Shown one piece after another: positions 1 through 7,758 of a DNA stretch of 64,000 nucleotides. Made by a program: the position numbers and the translations under genes. Origin of the DNA: Bacteroidota bacterium (GTDB lineage Bacteria; Bacteroidota; Bacteroidia; B-17B0; Aurantibacillaceae); the NCBI GenBank assembly GCA_020162035.1, contig JAIUNM010000020.1:1-64000 (forward strand), read 5' to 3'. The notes under the pieces were generated by a model. The model had not been told where the DNA came from. It did not search any database and saw nothing but the letters and a program-made list of their open reading frames with translations. The first letter of the stretch is position 1. Every line of letters starts with the position of its first letter.

Positions 1-866
1 GCTTGTTGGGCCATTAAACACAAACATTGGGCCGCCGTAAGCATTATTTCCTTTACATCGTGTTAAGCCATTACTAAATATAAATTGTAAAGGGTCGCCT
101 GGGTTACTCGTAAAATTAGCACCAAACCCAATTGAACCGCTGGGTTTATTATAAATGGTAGATACGTTGTTTGATTTTAATATAAAATCAACATTATTAC
201 AGGTACCAGCATAATTGCTGCCATTTACGGTTAAGTCCACATTATTTCCTCCCTCAAACCAAGGTATGGTATTTGGTAAGCAAGGCGTACTTCCTATACC
301 ATTTCCACCACCTGGGTTAGGGATGGTTTTTAATAAATTACCTGCAGAGTCGGTATAAACTATAGCGTAACCTGTGCCCACTAAATTACTTAGTTTTAAA
401 CTGCCTGTAATTTGTGTATTGCCTGCCACATCTAATTTATAGTTACTGTTGGGTGTTGTGCCTATGCCTAAATTTCCGTTTGGTAAATAATAATTAGTTC
501 CTGTTTTGCTTAATAATCCTAGTCCGTTATTTTCGAAAGAAGTTGATATGGCAGTGCCGCTTAATGCAGAAAGTTTTCCGGAGCTGCTTAAACTTAAAAC
601 ACGATCGCTAATATTGTTAGTTAAACTATTAAAAATAATGTCGCCATTGCTATCAAATGTAAAACGGGTAGTATTATTGGTTTTAATTAATAATGGTATG
701 TTGTTTGTTGTGCCAATAAAATCGCCATTACTAGCGTTGTTGCCCGAGGGTTTCCACGGTGGACCATTTTGTGCTATTAAAAACGAACCCATAAAGCTAA
801 ATAAAGCTATTACAGAGGCTTTTGCCCATTGGGGGGGGGGGTAATTGATGTTTTTGTTTGTTTCAT
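1..866 (-). CDS. Fibre/adhesin-like secreted protein, 5' part, out of frame at a C11 tract, runs off the window
   Basis: The ATG at 866 is followed by Lys/Thr-rich codons and then 11 consecutive C (831-841). With 11 C the frame stops after 18 codons. With 12 (or 9) C it joins a frame that stays open for 276 codons, from 828 to position 1. That frame encodes a hydrophobic signal segment ending in Ile-Ala-Gln, then Gly/Asn/Thr/Ser-rich sequence with a GNLGIGT motif and a KLDVAG motif, as seen in tail-fibre-like surface proteins of Bacteroidota. No other ATG, GTG or TTG can supply a signal peptide: upstream in the coding frame there is a TAA, and the internal ATG at 792 would leave only a few residues before the cleavage site. 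The C-terminus lies outside the window, so the sorting domain is unseen. The DNA looks richer in G+C than its neighbours. Either the gene is phase-variable and OFF in this sequence, or a base was lost in sequencing. Confidence 0.75.
831..841 (-). repeat. Homopolymer C11 (G11 on the plus strand) at the start of a surface gene
   Basis: Eleven identical bases lie inside codons 9-12 of the minus-strand gene starting at 866. No other G or C run in the window is this long; the next I noticed is C7 near 47043, inside the DUF255 gene. Such runs slip during replication, and a change of one base restores the frame. Confidence 0.9.
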
Positions 867-896
867 TGTATAAATGCTTTTAATGAAATTGTATAA

Positions 897-927
897 CGAA
901 TTTAGTGAAAATAAATTAAGATGCAAA
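897..927 (-). promoter_or_regulatory. Promoter of the fibre-like gene
   Basis: Reading the minus strand, TTTG (927-924) is followed after exactly 19 bases by TAAATTCG (904-897), one mismatch from TAnnTTTG. The expected start of transcription is near 892, giving a leader of about 26 bases before the ATG at 866. Confidence 0.6.
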
Positions 928-1008
928 ATTTAAAAGGAGTTTTTAAAAATCAACAATGTTAAACTAAAAATTAACTCATTTTTACATTAATCATTAAAAC
1001 AATAAACC

Positions 1009-1016
1009 TACCTTTG
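1009..1016 (+). promoter_or_regulatory. -7 box of mnmA
   Basis: TACCTTTG is a perfect TAnnTTTG. Only five bases separate it from the GTG start at 1022, so transcription would begin at or next to the start codon. No clear TTTG is seen 19-20 bases upstream. Confidence 0.6.
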
Positions 1017-1021
1017 TATTT

Positions 1022-2119
1022 GTGAGCAAAAACGGTAAAGTTTTAGTAGCCATGAGTGGTGGTATTGATAGTAGTGTTACTGCAATGATGTTGCACGAAC
1101 AAGGCTACCAAGTTATTGGCATTACCATGAAAACATGGGACTATGAAAGTAGCGGCTCAAGTAAACGCGAAACTGGTTGTTGTAGTTTAGATAGCATTAA
1201 CGATGCACGAACTATGGCCGTTAATTTCGGCTTCCCTCATTATATTTTAGATATAAGAGGCGAATTTGGCGAACACATTATTAATAATTTTGTTGAAGAG
1301 TATTTAGCAGGGCGTACACCAAACCCTTGTGTATTGTGTAACACACACATTAAATGGGATGCGCTTTTAAAAAGGGCAGATATGTTAGATTGCGAATTTA
1401 TTGCAACTGGCCATTACGCACAAATAAGAGAAGAAAACAACCGACATGTAATTTTTAAAGGGACAGACAACACAAAAGATCAAACTTATGTTTTATGGGG
1501 TTTAGATCAAAATTGCTTAAAACGAACTATGTTTCCGTTGGGTAAATTTAAAAAAACCGAAATTAAACAAATGGCTAAAGATGCTGGGTTTTATGATTTA
1601 GCCAACAAAAGCGAAAGTTACGACATTTGTTTTGTGCCCGATAATGATTATAGATCATTTTTAAATCACAGAATACCAGACCTTGAAAAAAAAGTTGCAG
1701 GTGGCGATTTTGTGTATAAAAATAAAATTGTAGGTAAACATAAAGGTTACCCGTATTTTACAGTTGGGCAACGTAAAGGTTTAGAAATTGCATTAGGTGT
1801 ACCTGTTTTTGTTAAAGAAATAATCCCCGAAAAAAACACCGTTGTACTGGGCGATAAAGAAGATTTAGAAGAAAATCATTTAACCGTTCGCGATTTTAAC
1901 TTAATTAAATACGCAAATTTACCCGATGATTTTGTGGGATTAACAAAAATAAGGTATAAAGATGCCGGTACGCCAGCAACTATTAATACCATTAACAATA
2001 AATTAGATGTAATATTCCATAGTCCGGTAAATGGGGTTGCACCAGGGCAAAGTGCTGTAATTTACGAAGGCAACGATTTAGTAGGTGGAGGATTTATTGA
2101 TAGAAAAGTATTATTATAG
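1022..2119 (+). CDS. mnmA: tRNA-uridine 2-sulfurtransferase MnmA
   Basis: This cytoplasmic enzyme activates U34 of tRNAs for Lys, Glu and Gln with ATP and thiolates it. The PP-loop AMSGGIDSS lies at residues 10-18. The catalytic cysteines are in PNPCVLCN (about residue 102) and SYDICFV (about 200). The GTDNTKDQTYVL segment that contacts tRNA is present, and the C-terminal barrel is complete. At 365 residues the length is usual for the family. The GTG start is needed: the next ATG (1052) would remove the strand in front of the PP-loop. The gene is monocistronic or leads the E2 gene, which has its own -7 box 16 bases after this stop codon. Confidence 0.95.
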   Translation: MSKNGKVLVAMSGGIDSSVTAMMLHEQGYQVIGITMKTWDYESSGSSKRETGCCSLDSINDARTMAVNFGFPHYILDIRGEFGEHIINNFVEEYLAGRTPNPCVLCNTHIKWDALLKRADMLDCEFIATGHYAQIREENNRHVIFKGTDNTKDQTYVLWGLDQNCLKRTMFPLGKFKKTEIKQMAKDAGFYDLANKSESYDICFVPDNDYRSFLNHRIPDLEKKVAGGDFVYKNKIVGKHKGYPYFTVGQRKGLEIALGVPVFVKEIIPEKNTVVLGDKEDLEENHLTVRDFNLIKYANLPDDFVGLTKIRYKDAGTPATINTINNKLDVIFHSPVNGVAPGQSAVIYEGNDLVGGGFIDRKVLL

Positions 2120-2134
2120 GTTTAAAAAAAATGT

Positions 2135-2142
2135 TATTTTTG
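2135..2142 (+). promoter_or_regulatory. -7 box of the E2 gene
   Basis: TATTTTTG matches TAnnTTTG perfectly and lies 22 bases before the ATG at 2165. Confidence 0.55.
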
Positions 2143-2164
2143 TGTTTTCACATTTGTAACAACA

Positions 2165-3514
2165 ATGGCAACTTTTGATTTAATAATGCCTAAAATGGGC
2201 GAGAGTGTAGCAGAGGCTACAATTATAAAATGGACTAAAAACGAAGGCGATAACATCAAATTAGACGAAACCGTTTTAGAAATAGCAACTGATAAGGTAG
2301 ATAGCGAAATACCATCACCATTTGAAGGCACCTTAGTTAAAAAACTTTTTAAAGAAGGAGATGTAGTGCAAGTGGGTGCAGTAATTGCTACAATTAGTAG
2401 TGATGCAAATGCCACGGTTTCAACAACTGCAAGCCCTAAAGTAGAAGCTCCTGCAACCAAAACAGAAACACAAAACACCGCAGCTTCTACAACTATTTCT
2501 TCCCCTGCTCAAACAAATAACAATTATTCAAATTCAGATAAATTTTACTCACCTTTAGTAAAAAGTATTGCTAAAGAAGAAGGAATAAGTTTAGCTGAGT
2601 TAGATGCTATTAAAGGAACTGGGCAAGATGGAAGAGTTACAAAAGCAGATATTTTAGCTTATATTCCAAATAAAAACAAAGCAAACACTTCATCAACTAC
2701 AAGTGTAACATCAACAGAAACTAAATCAAACAACACAAGTACAACAAGCGTTGCAGATAATACTGTATTAGTTCAACGCCCAGCTGTTAGTGTTGGTGCT
2801 GGAGATGAAATTGTAGAAATGGATAGAATGCGTAAACTTATTGCTGATCATATGGTAATGAGTAAACATGTTAGTCCGCATGTTACTTCCTTTGTTGAAG
2901 CAGATGTTACTAATTTGGTTATGTGGCGCGATAAAGCAAAAAAAGAATTTGAAAAGCGCGAAGGTGAAAAATTAACATTTACACCATTATTTATTGAGGC
3001 AGTTGCAAAAGCAATAAAAGATTTCCCGTTAATTAATGTAAGTGTTGACCAAACAGGCACTAAAGTAATAAAACGCAAAAACATTAATATTGGTATGGCA
3101 GCTGCTTTGCCAAGTGGTAATTTAATTGTACCAGTTATTAAAAATGCCGATCAAAAAAATTTACTAGGAATTACAAAAACAGTAAACGATTTAGCAAACA
3201 GAGCCCGTGCCAACAAATTAGCACCAGATGAAATACAAGGAGGTACTTTTACCTTAACAAACGTAGGAAACTTTGGTAATGTAATGGGTACACCTATTAT
3301 TAACCAACCACAGGTTGCAATTTTAGCGGTTGGTACAATTAAGAAAAAACCTGCTGTAATAGAAACACCACAAGGAGATATGATTGGAATAAGACAATTT
3401 ATGTTTTTAAGTTTAAGTTACGATCATAGAGTTGTAGATGGAAGTTTAGGAGGTAGTTTTTTAAGAAAAGTAGCCGATTACCTTGAACAATTTGACACAA
3501 CAAGAACAGTTTAA
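2165..3514 (+). CDS. 2-oxoacid dehydrogenase complex E2 (dihydrolipoyl acyltransferase)
   Basis: This is the core subunit that carries acyl groups on lipoyl-lysine and transfers them to CoA. Domain order: lipoyl domain (residues 1-80, lipoylated Lys in TDKVDSE), Ala/Thr/Ser/Pro linker, peripheral-subunit-binding domain (about 120-160, with GTGQDGRVTKADIL), a second flexible linker, and the catalytic domain (about 215-449) ending with the active-site SYDHRVVDG. There is one lipoyl domain and 449 residues. No E1 or E3 gene is adjacent, so the sequence does not decide between 2-oxoglutarate, branched-chain and pyruvate complexes; the single lipoyl domain and motif set resemble the first two. Bacteroidota often carry such an unlinked E2. 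Confidence 0.9.
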   Translation: MATFDLIMPKMGESVAEATIIKWTKNEGDNIKLDETVLEIATDKVDSEIPSPFEGTLVKKLFKEGDVVQVGAVIATISSDANATVSTTASPKVEAPATKTETQNTAASTTISSPAQTNNNYSNSDKFYSPLVKSIAKEEGISLAELDAIKGTGQDGRVTKADILAYIPNKNKANTSSTTSVTSTETKSNNTSTTSVADNTVLVQRPAVSVGAGDEIVEMDRMRKLIADHMVMSKHVSPHVTSFVEADVTNLVMWRDKAKKEFEKREGEKLTFTPLFIEAVAKAIKDFPLINVSVDQTGTKVIKRKNINIGMAAALPSGNLIVPVIKNADQKNLLGITKTVNDLANRARANKLAPDEIQGGTFTLTNVGNFGNVMGTPIINQPQVAILAVGTIKKKPAVIETPQGDMIGIRQFMFLSLSYDHRVVDGSLGGSFLRKVADYLEQFDTTRTV

Positions 3515-3526
3515 AATATAATTAAT

Positions 3527-3892
3527 ATGAAAAAAATAACTTTATTAACTGCAGCAATTTTATTTTTAGTTGCTTGTAAAAAAGATAGAACATGTGAGTG
3601 TACCGAAACAAGAACAGGTACAAGCTCAACAACTGGTGCAGTTAAAGTTATTATTATTCCTGGTTTTGAGCAAAATTTAGTTGATACAACATTTACAAAT
3701 CCATTAAACGAAACCAGAACATACGAAAGGAAGTATGTAAAAACAACTAAACAAAAAGCAAAACAAAATTGTTTAAGTTACTCTGAACCATTTTTAGAAA
3801 AAACAGTTACAGCCGTACCTTCAGCATCATTTAATTTTAATGTAATTGTAACAAATAGCGGAACAGCAAATTTCGATTGTAAATTAAAATAA
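3527..3892 (+). CDS. Small secreted lipoprotein
   Basis: 121 residues. The N-terminus is a short positive start, a hydrophobic stretch and the lipobox LVAC (Cys17), followed by a Lys/Asp linker and CECT. The mature part is rich in Thr and Val with two later cysteines (in QNCLSY and FDCKLK), suggesting a small disulfide-bonded beta domain. It begins 12 bases after the E2 stop codon and may be cotranscribed. I recognise no functional family; a small envelope lipoprotein is as far as the sequence goes. Confidence 0.75.
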   Translation: MKKITLLTAAILFLVACKKDRTCECTETRTGTSSTTGAVKVIIIPGFEQNLVDTTFTNPLNETRTYERKYVKTTKQKAKQNCLSYSEPFLEKTVTAVPSASFNFNVIVTNSGTANFDCKLK

Positions 3893-3980
3893 CATTAGTT
3901 CTTGTTTTCAACAATCTAATATTCATTAAAAACTTTAATAAACTTAATTAATTATAGGCTATATCTTACTTTTATAAAAG

Positions 3981-5156
3981 ATGAGCGATATTAATTATTT
4001 TTTTAAACCTATTGATGTAAATGAGTTTTTAAATGAAACAACATTTCACGAAAACCAATTAGGAAACCTTATTGTACAACACACAGAAGGAAATTTTCCT
4101 GAACTAAACGAAATAAACATTGCATTAATTGGAGTTTGCGAAGACAGAAATTCTGTTAACAATACAGGTTGCAATATGGCTCCAAACGAGGTACGTTCAT
4201 TTTTATATAAACTTTATGCGGGTACTTTTTCTCCTAAAATTGTTGATTTAGGAAATATTATGCCTGGCAAAACAGTAAACGACACTTATTTTGCCTTACG
4301 CGAATGCGTTGAAGTTTTAGTAAAACAAAATATTTTTCCAATAATAATTGGTGGCTCGCAAGATATTACTTATGCTCAATTTTTAGGCTATAAAAATTTA
4401 GAACAAACCATAAATATGGTTGCAGTTGATAGCGTTTTTGATTTAGGAAACCCTGATGATGACATAACAAACAATAGTTATTTAGGTAAAATAATTTTAC
4501 ATCAACCCAATTATTTATTTAATTATAGCAATATTGGTTATCAAACCTATTTAGTTGAACCCAATAGCGTTGATATGATGAGTAAATTGTATTTTGATAG
4601 TTACCGTTTAGGGCAATTTAGAAATAAAATTGAAGAAATTGAACCAATAATTCGTCAAGCAGACGCTTTAACATTTGATATAACTGCAATTAAAAACAGC
4701 GATGCGCCTGCAAATCCAAACGCATCGCCAAATGGTTTTTATTCTGAAGATGCTTGTCAAATGATGCGTTATGCCGGAATGAGCGATAAATTAAGTTCGT
4801 TAGGTATTTATGAAATTAACCCAACCTTTGACATAAGTGGTAAAACGTCGCATTTAGCTGCACAAATGATTTGGTGTTTTTTAGATGGTTATTACAACCG
4901 TAAAAACGATATTCCAAGTAAATACAATACAGATTACGTTAAGTTTCATGTTATTTTGCAAGATGAAAAATATGAAATTAACTTCTATAAAAGTAAAAAA
5001 ACAGATAGATGGTGGATGGAAATACCATATCCACCGCAAAAAGGATTAAAATTTGAACGCCATACCATAATTCCTTGTAGTTATAAGGATTATGAAATGG
5101 CAGTAAATAACGAAATACCAGACCGTTGGTGGCAAACATATCAGAAATTGAGTTAG
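3981..5156 (+). CDS. Ureohydrolase (arginase/formimidoylglutamase)-fold protein lacking metal ligands
   Basis: 391 residues with the outline of the arginase superfamily: GGSQD at 124-128 where the family has GGxHD/S, VDSVFD at 149-154 where it has DAHxD, and TFDIT at 231-235 where it has SxDxD. Three of the six usual manganese ligands are replaced (His to Gln127, His to Val152, Asp to Thr235), while Asp150, Asp154 and Asp233 remain. Automatic annotation would call it formimidoylglutamase or arginase, but a two-manganese hydrolase is unlikely. No hut or arginine genes are nearby. There is no signal peptide, so it should be cytoplasmic. A TACTTTTA box (3967-3974), one mismatch from the -7 consensus, precedes it. 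Confidence 0.8.
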   Translation: MSDINYFFKPIDVNEFLNETTFHENQLGNLIVQHTEGNFPELNEINIALIGVCEDRNSVNNTGCNMAPNEVRSFLYKLYAGTFSPKIVDLGNIMPGKTVNDTYFALRECVEVLVKQNIFPIIIGGSQDITYAQFLGYKNLEQTINMVAVDSVFDLGNPDDDITNNSYLGKIILHQPNYLFNYSNIGYQTYLVEPNSVDMMSKLYFDSYRLGQFRNKIEEIEPIIRQADALTFDITAIKNSDAPANPNASPNGFYSEDACQMMRYAGMSDKLSSLGIYEINPTFDISGKTSHLAAQMIWCFLDGYYNRKNDIPSKYNTDYVKFHVILQDEKYEINFYKSKKTDRWWMEIPYPPQKGLKFERHTIIPCSYKDYEMAVNNEIPDRWWQTYQKLS

Positions 5157-5178
5157 AAGTTTTATGATGTAATTTTTA

Positions 5179-5209
5179 TTTGTACACTCGTAAAAATAAA
5201 CTAATTTCG
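5179..5209 (+). promoter_or_regulatory. Promoter of the lipoprotein-hydrolase operon
   Basis: TTTG (5179-5182), 19 bases, then TAATTTCG (5202-5209), one mismatch from TAnnTTTG. Predicted start near 5214, with a leader of about 32 bases to the ATG at 5246. The position also argues against a start at the TTG at 5180, which lies inside the -33 box. Confidence 0.65.
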
Positions 5210-5245
5210 AACTTCTTTTTAAACCATTTTCGTTTCAGAAAATAT

Positions 5246-6475
5246 ATGAAATCACAAATACTTGTTTTATGTTTATTAGCATTTGCATATAGTTGCTCTA
5301 ATTCAGGAACTACTGAAAATAAAACTAATAATTTAGACACTAATACCATAAGTAAAAACACAGTAAATGATTCATTAACTGTTGAGCCAGTAAAAATTGA
5401 TAGCACAATAATTGAAACTACATTCAAAATAAACGATAGTTTAAACGAAATTGCAAATATTATTGCAGGTAATTTTAAAAACACAAATTCAGAATTTAAA
5501 TATTTATTAAAAAATAAAGATTATTTAAATTACTCATCAAACTTTAATAGTAGATGGATAAAATATGATACAACAAGGCTTGAACGCTTAAAATTGTTTC
5601 AACAAAAAGTACTTTCAAAAAACACAAAGCCAGCACAAACATTATTTTACCCATTTTCGGGGCCAGACATTTTATACGCATATACTTTTTTTCCTGAAGT
5701 TGAAAATTATATTATGGTTGGTTTAGAACCAGTTGGTACATTACCAAAATTTACAAATAACCCCGAAGATTCAATTGTAAATTACTTTAATAAAATTAAT
5801 ACATCATTAAATGCGATTTTAAAATTTAGTTTTTTTAGAACAGAAAGCATGAGTAAAGATTTAAAAAACGAAGAGGTTGATGGAACTTTACATTTATTAT
5901 TTTTATTTTTAAACAGAACAGGCAATTCAATTATTTCGGCAAAGCCTGTAAGTATTGATAGTACAGGTAATTTATTTGATAAAAATAATTTTGTTGAATT
6001 AAAAAAATCTAATTACAGAACAAAAGGTATTCAAATTAAATTTATTACAAATACTAACCAAGTTAAAACAATTACATATTTTTCGTTAAATGCAGCAAAC
6101 GATGGTTTAAGTAAAAATAAAGGATTTACAACTTATTTAAATCAACTTAATAATTTTAATACCTATTTAAAAGGTGCATCGTATTTATTACACAGCGCGC
6201 ATTTTTCAATAATAAGAAATATTATTTTAAATGGTTCTAATTGTATTGTTCAAGATGATAGTGGCATTGCATTTAAATACTTTGATGATACAAAATTTTC
6301 GTTTAAATTTTTTGGCGATTATGTAAAACCCATATCCTTATTTTCAAAAAATTATCAAAAAGATTTAGATTCTGTTTGGCACAGCCAAGGCTCTGAGAAA
6401 ATAGGATTTGGTATAGGTTACAATTTTAAAGATAACAATAGCAATTTATTAATTGCAACTAAAATAAAAAAATGA
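5246..6475 (+). CDS. Secreted lipoprotein of unknown function
   Basis: 409 residues from the ATG at 5246. The signal peptide ends in the lipobox AYSC followed by an Asn/Ser/Thr/Lys-rich linker, so it should be anchored in the outer or inner membrane. The body is rich in Asn, Lys and aromatic residues, without recognisable catalytic motifs. Its stop codon overlaps the ATG of the beta-lactamase-fold gene (ATGA, 6472-6475), so the two are translationally coupled and may act together at the envelope. Confidence 0.75.
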   Translation: MKSQILVLCLLAFAYSCSNSGTTENKTNNLDTNTISKNTVNDSLTVEPVKIDSTIIETTFKINDSLNEIANIIAGNFKNTNSEFKYLLKNKDYLNYSSNFNSRWIKYDTTRLERLKLFQQKVLSKNTKPAQTLFYPFSGPDILYAYTFFPEVENYIMVGLEPVGTLPKFTNNPEDSIVNYFNKINTSLNAILKFSFFRTESMSKDLKNEEVDGTLHLLFLFLNRTGNSIISAKPVSIDSTGNLFDKNNFVELKKSNYRTKGIQIKFITNTNQVKTITYFSLNAANDGLSKNKGFTTYLNQLNNFNTYLKGASYLLHSAHFSIIRNIILNGSNCIVQDDSGIAFKYFDDTKFSFKFFGDYVKPISLFSKNYQKDLDSVWHSQGSEKIGFGIGYNFKDNNSNLLIATKIKK

Positions 6476-7632
6476 TGAAATTGAAATACACAATATTATT
6501 TTTTTGTTGTGTTATTAACTTTATTCAATCTCAATTTTCGTTCGATTCGGTTATATTAAAAAATAATTTTTTAAAAGAAACTTGCGCTCAATTTCAAAAA
6601 TACAGAATTCAAATTTTATATACCCCTGTAATTAATGGTGTACCATCAAAACAAACCTTTACATTTAATTCAAACCCAAGTTATGTGTATTGTGCAAGTT
6701 TAGTTAAATTACCTGTAAGTATTTATGCTATCGAAAAATTAAATGAATTAAAAATTCCATTAAATACAACTATGTTAACAGATAGTTGTGTGCCTTGTCA
6801 TAAAAAAGTTTTTACAGATACAAGTTCTCAAAACAAATTACCAAGCATAGAACACTACATAAAAAAAATGTTTTTAGTAAGCGATAACGAAGCTTTTAGT
6901 AGAGTATATGAATTTTTAGGTGTTGATGATATTCATAAAAGGTTAAATAACAATGGTTATGTAAACACTCGAATTATAAATCGCTATGATGGAAATTGTT
7001 TTGGAAAAGAAAATTATATAACTAATCCTATTAATTTTATAAATAGTAAAAATGAAATTATCTATAAACAGCCTTGTATTACATCAAGCATTTCGTTATC
7101 TCATTTTGCAAATAAAATTATAGTTGGTAAGGCTTATTACAACAGTAAAAACAAATTAATAAAACAACCAAAAGATTTTACTTACATGAACAACATGCCG
7201 TTAAATGAAGTTCATAGCATGCTATTAGAATTAATTTATAATCAAAAAAAACAATTTAATATAACTAACGAACAACGAATGTTTTTAATAAAATATTTAA
7301 CCATGCTTCCAAAAGAAAGTCAATGTCCTAAGTATAACTCAAAAAAATATTTTGATAGTTATAAAAAATATTTTATTTATGGAAATGAAAAGAAAATAAA
7401 AGAATACACAATTGAAATAACAAATATAGTTGGGCAGAGTTATGGTTTTATGGTAGATTGTGCAAGAATAAAAGATATTAAAAACAACATTGAATTTATT
7501 TTAACTGCAAGTATTTATACCAATACCGATGAAATTATTAACGATGGTAAATATGAATATAATACAATTGCTTTACCTTTTTTTACTGAGTTAGGTAAAA
7601 GTTTTTATAATTATCATTTATCTAAAAAATAA
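6472..7632 (+). CDS. Class A beta-lactamase-fold serine hydrolase, secreted
   Basis: 386 residues with an N-terminal signal peptide (cleavage after IQSQ). The catalytic SxxK motif is SLVK in CASLVKLPVSIY (about residue 78), and the SDN motif is in LVSDNEAFSR (about 138). These are the nucleophile/base pair and second active-site element of class A beta-lactamases and related penicillin-recognising enzymes. A convincing third motif (KTG) is not visible; the segment before DCARIKD occupies its place. The protein is longer than a true beta-lactamase, so a peptidase or cell-wall role is as likely as drug hydrolysis. It is the second gene of a two-gene operon and lies just upstream of a peptidoglycan amidase. 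Confidence 0.75.
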   Translation: MMKLKYTILFFCCVINFIQSQFSFDSVILKNNFLKETCAQFQKYRIQILYTPVINGVPSKQTFTFNSNPSYVYCASLVKLPVSIYAIEKLNELKIPLNTTMLTDSCVPCHKKVFTDTSSQNKLPSIEHYIKKMFLVSDNEAFSRVYEFLGVDDIHKRLNNNGYVNTRIINRYDGNCFGKENYITNPINFINSKNEIIYKQPCITSSISLSHFANKIIVGKAYYNSKNKLIKQPKDFTYMNNMPLNEVHSMLLELIYNQKKQFNITNEQRMFLIKYLTMLPKESQCPKYNSKKYFDSYKKYFIYGNEKKIKEYTIEITNIVGQSYGFMVDCARIKDIKNNIEFILTASIYTNTDEIINDGKYEYNTIALPFFTELGKSFYNYHLSKK

Positions 7633-7758
7633 AGTAAAATTTAGTAAGTTTTTTAAACCCTTTTAGGCTTTAATTTCAATGTTTTTTGTTTTTTAGAGAA
7701 TATATTTTCAATATCTATTTAAAAAATAATTATTTTCATACATCTAATTATTTTATAA

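Noticed and set aside
506..844. Plus-strand open frame of 112 codons ending in the G run
   Set aside because: It is the antisense shadow of the fibre-like gene and has neither a promoter nor a plausible protein composition.
5180..5245. Upstream TTG start for the lipoprotein at 5246
   Set aside because: The TTG lies inside the -33 box, and starting there would put charged residues before the lipobox signal peptide.
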